Assembly: GCA_052389755.1 (NCBI GenBank)
Contig: JBQTHP010000244.1
Span: 1 to 6,828 of the forward strand
DNA: 6,828 nucleotides
Reading direction: 5' to 3'
From: JBQTHP01 sp052389755
Lineage (GTDB): Bacteria > Pseudomonadota > Gammaproteobacteria > Steroidobacterales > Steroidobacteraceae
Shown here: one piece after another, positions 6,016 to 6,828 of the stretch
Layout of the letters: each line of letters begins with the position of its first letter
Position numbering within the stretch: the stretch's first letter is position 1
Position numbers and translations under genes: made by a program
Notes under the pieces: generated by a model
Told to the model about the DNA's origin: nothing
The model's database searches: none
What the model saw: the letters and a program-made list of their open reading frames with translations, nothing else

Positions 6016-6828
6016 CTAGGACCAGCGTGGCCGAATCGGGTCGCGCGAGTCCAGGAAGTCGCGAATGACGGGAACGACCTTCCCGATCGAGTACAGCAGG
6101 AAGAGGTGGCCCCCACCCGGAACGATGAAGAGGCGATTGTTCGGAATCAGGAGCGAGATCACGCGTGCGTTCGCCGGAGGTACGAGCGGGTCATCGGACC
6201 CCGCCAGCACCAGCGTCGGCTGCTTCAGCTTGTGAAGCCAATGGATGCTCGTCCAGCCCCAGCCCGCGAAGAGCTGATACATGTAGCCCATCACCTTCGG
6301 CGGAATGATGCGTGCGGTGTGCCCGGTCATGACCTCGGGCGAGTGTCGGGCTTCGCCGCCGTAGATGTCTCCCGCGGCCCGACGCATGTAACTGGGGTCG
6401 AGGTAGCGCTGCGGCGTCACCATCTTCATGAGCGCTGTCGGGCGGCCCGGGATCATCACCGACCCCGGGGACGTCGCGGCGAGGATCAGCCGCCGGCAGC
6501 GCTGCGGGTACTGCCGCGCGAACTGCTGTGCGAGAGCGCCGCCCCAGGAAACGCCGGCCACATCGACCTCCGGATAGCCCAGTCGGTCGAGCAGGTTGGC
6601 GGCGAGACGCGCGAGGCCGCTGAACCGCCGCGGCCACCAGGACATCGGCGAGCGTCCGACGCCGGGAACGTCGAACACGATGATCTCCTTGTCGTCGAGC
6701 GCTGCCATGAACGGAAACATCAGCTCGAAATTCGCGCCGATGCCGTTGAAGAGCAGCAGCGGCACGCCGCCGCCGGATCCCCGCTGGATGGCGACGCGCA
6801 GCATGATGCCGTCGACGTCGACGAACTG
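6016..6828 (-). CDS. phaZ: Intracellular poly(3-hydroxyalkanoate) depolymerase, alpha/beta-hydrolase fold, 5'-truncated by the window edge
   Basis: Serine hydrolase that breaks down stored PHA to hydroxyalkanoic acids on the granule surface. It closely follows the Pseudomonas medium-chain-length PhaZ as I recall it: LLLFNGIGANFELMFPF, then IIVFDVPGVGRSP, the nucleophile motif GVSWGGALAQQFA, YGGEARHSPEV, the near-invariant LFAGWGWTSIHWLHKLKQPT, AGSDDPLVPP and GGGHLFLL. Counting from the Met at 6804, the triad is Ser86, Asp205 and His233. The frame stays open to the window edge, adding QFVDVDGI before that Met. This aligns with the N-terminal part of the family, so the ATG at 6802-6804 is probably internal and roughly 10-15 residues are missing. 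There is no signal peptide in view, fitting an intracellular enzyme. The stop lies 91 bp before the phasin start and no terminator is seen between them, so read-through into the phasin is possible. PHA synthase may lie beyond the right edge. Confidence 0.93.
   Translation of the reverse strand, partial: QFVDVDGIMLRVAIQRGSGGGVPLLLFNGIGANFELMFPFMAALDDKEIIVFDVPGVGRSPMSWWPRRFSGLARLAANLLDRLGYPEVDVAGVSWGGALAQQFARQYPQRCRRLILAATSPGSVMIPGRPTALMKMVTPQRYLDPSYMRRAAGDIYGGEARHSPEVMTGHTARIIPPKVMGYMYQLFAGWGWTSIHWLHKLKQPTLVLAGSDDPLVPPANARVISLLIPNNRLFIVPGGGHLFLLYSIGKVVPVIRDFLDSRDPIRPRWS

Noticed and set aside
5999..6017. GGGCTCC direct repeat after the phaZ stop as a terminator
   Set aside because: Direct rather than inverted, no stable stem and no U-tract.
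5925..6116. N-terminal extension of the phasin frame to 6116
   Set aside because: It would overlap the phaZ coding end and run through the promoter. The added residues are not phasin-like, and the strong AGGAGGA sits before the ATG at 5922-5924.
6802..6804. ATG as the true start of phaZ
   Set aside because: The frame continues to the window edge and the extra residues QFVDVDGI align with the N-terminal region of known PhaZ, so the start most likely lies outside.
1..6828. Mobile elements, CRISPR arrays, tRNA or rRNA genes, defence systems
   Set aside because: No transposase or integrase motifs, no regularly spaced repeats, no tRNA-like cloverleaf or TTCGA arm in context, and nearly all sequence is accounted for by six housekeeping or metabolic genes.

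Overview
The window reads as ordinary chromosomal DNA from a high-GC proteobacterium that stores polyhydroxyalkanoate (PHA). A gammaproteobacterium of the Nevskiales/Steroidobacterales type is my best guess. That guess rests on recalled protein similarity: a Pseudomonas-type intracellular PHA depolymerase, a DusA-type tRNA dihydrouridine synthase and a GTP-type PEP carboxykinase. No marker gene is present to confirm it. Coding density is very high, and long shadow ORFs occur opposite most real genes, as expected at this GC content.

Layout from left to right: (1) the 3' part of dusA on the + strand, with its start outside the window; (2) a secreted or lipid-anchored M28 metallopeptidase of the carboxypeptidase Q type on the - strand, convergent with dusA, with only 4 bp between the stop codons; (3) a 113-bp divergent intergenic region with a perfect TATAAT box facing right; (4) a class III nucleotide cyclase domain fused to an FHA domain on the + strand; (5) a 21-bp convergent junction spanned by a perfect 10-bp inverted repeat; (6) pckG (GTP-dependent PEP carboxykinase) on the - strand, with a good ribosome binding site and promoter candidates; (7) a clear rho-independent terminator on the - strand; (8) a small phasin-like protein with a basic tail; (9) a well-formed promoter with two copies of a TGC-N3-GCA motif over and just after the predicted transcription start; (10) most of an intracellular PHA depolymerase gene (phaZ) on the - strand, running off the right edge.

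The right half makes functional sense as a carbon-storage neighbourhood. PhaZ releases hydroxy acids from PHA granules. The phasin coats the granules. PckG sends C4 acids made from the resulting acetyl-CoA back to phosphoenolpyruvate and gluconeogenesis. Transcription of the phasin appears to be separately controlled (own promoter and operator-like repeats) and insulated from pckG by the terminator. The left half (tRNA modification, peptidase, signalling cyclase) shows no obvious link to it.

I found no mobile element, CRISPR array, RNA gene or clearly unprecedented system. The observations most worth checking are the His in place of the conserved catalytic Asn in the cyclase, and the operator-like repeats at the phasin promoter.
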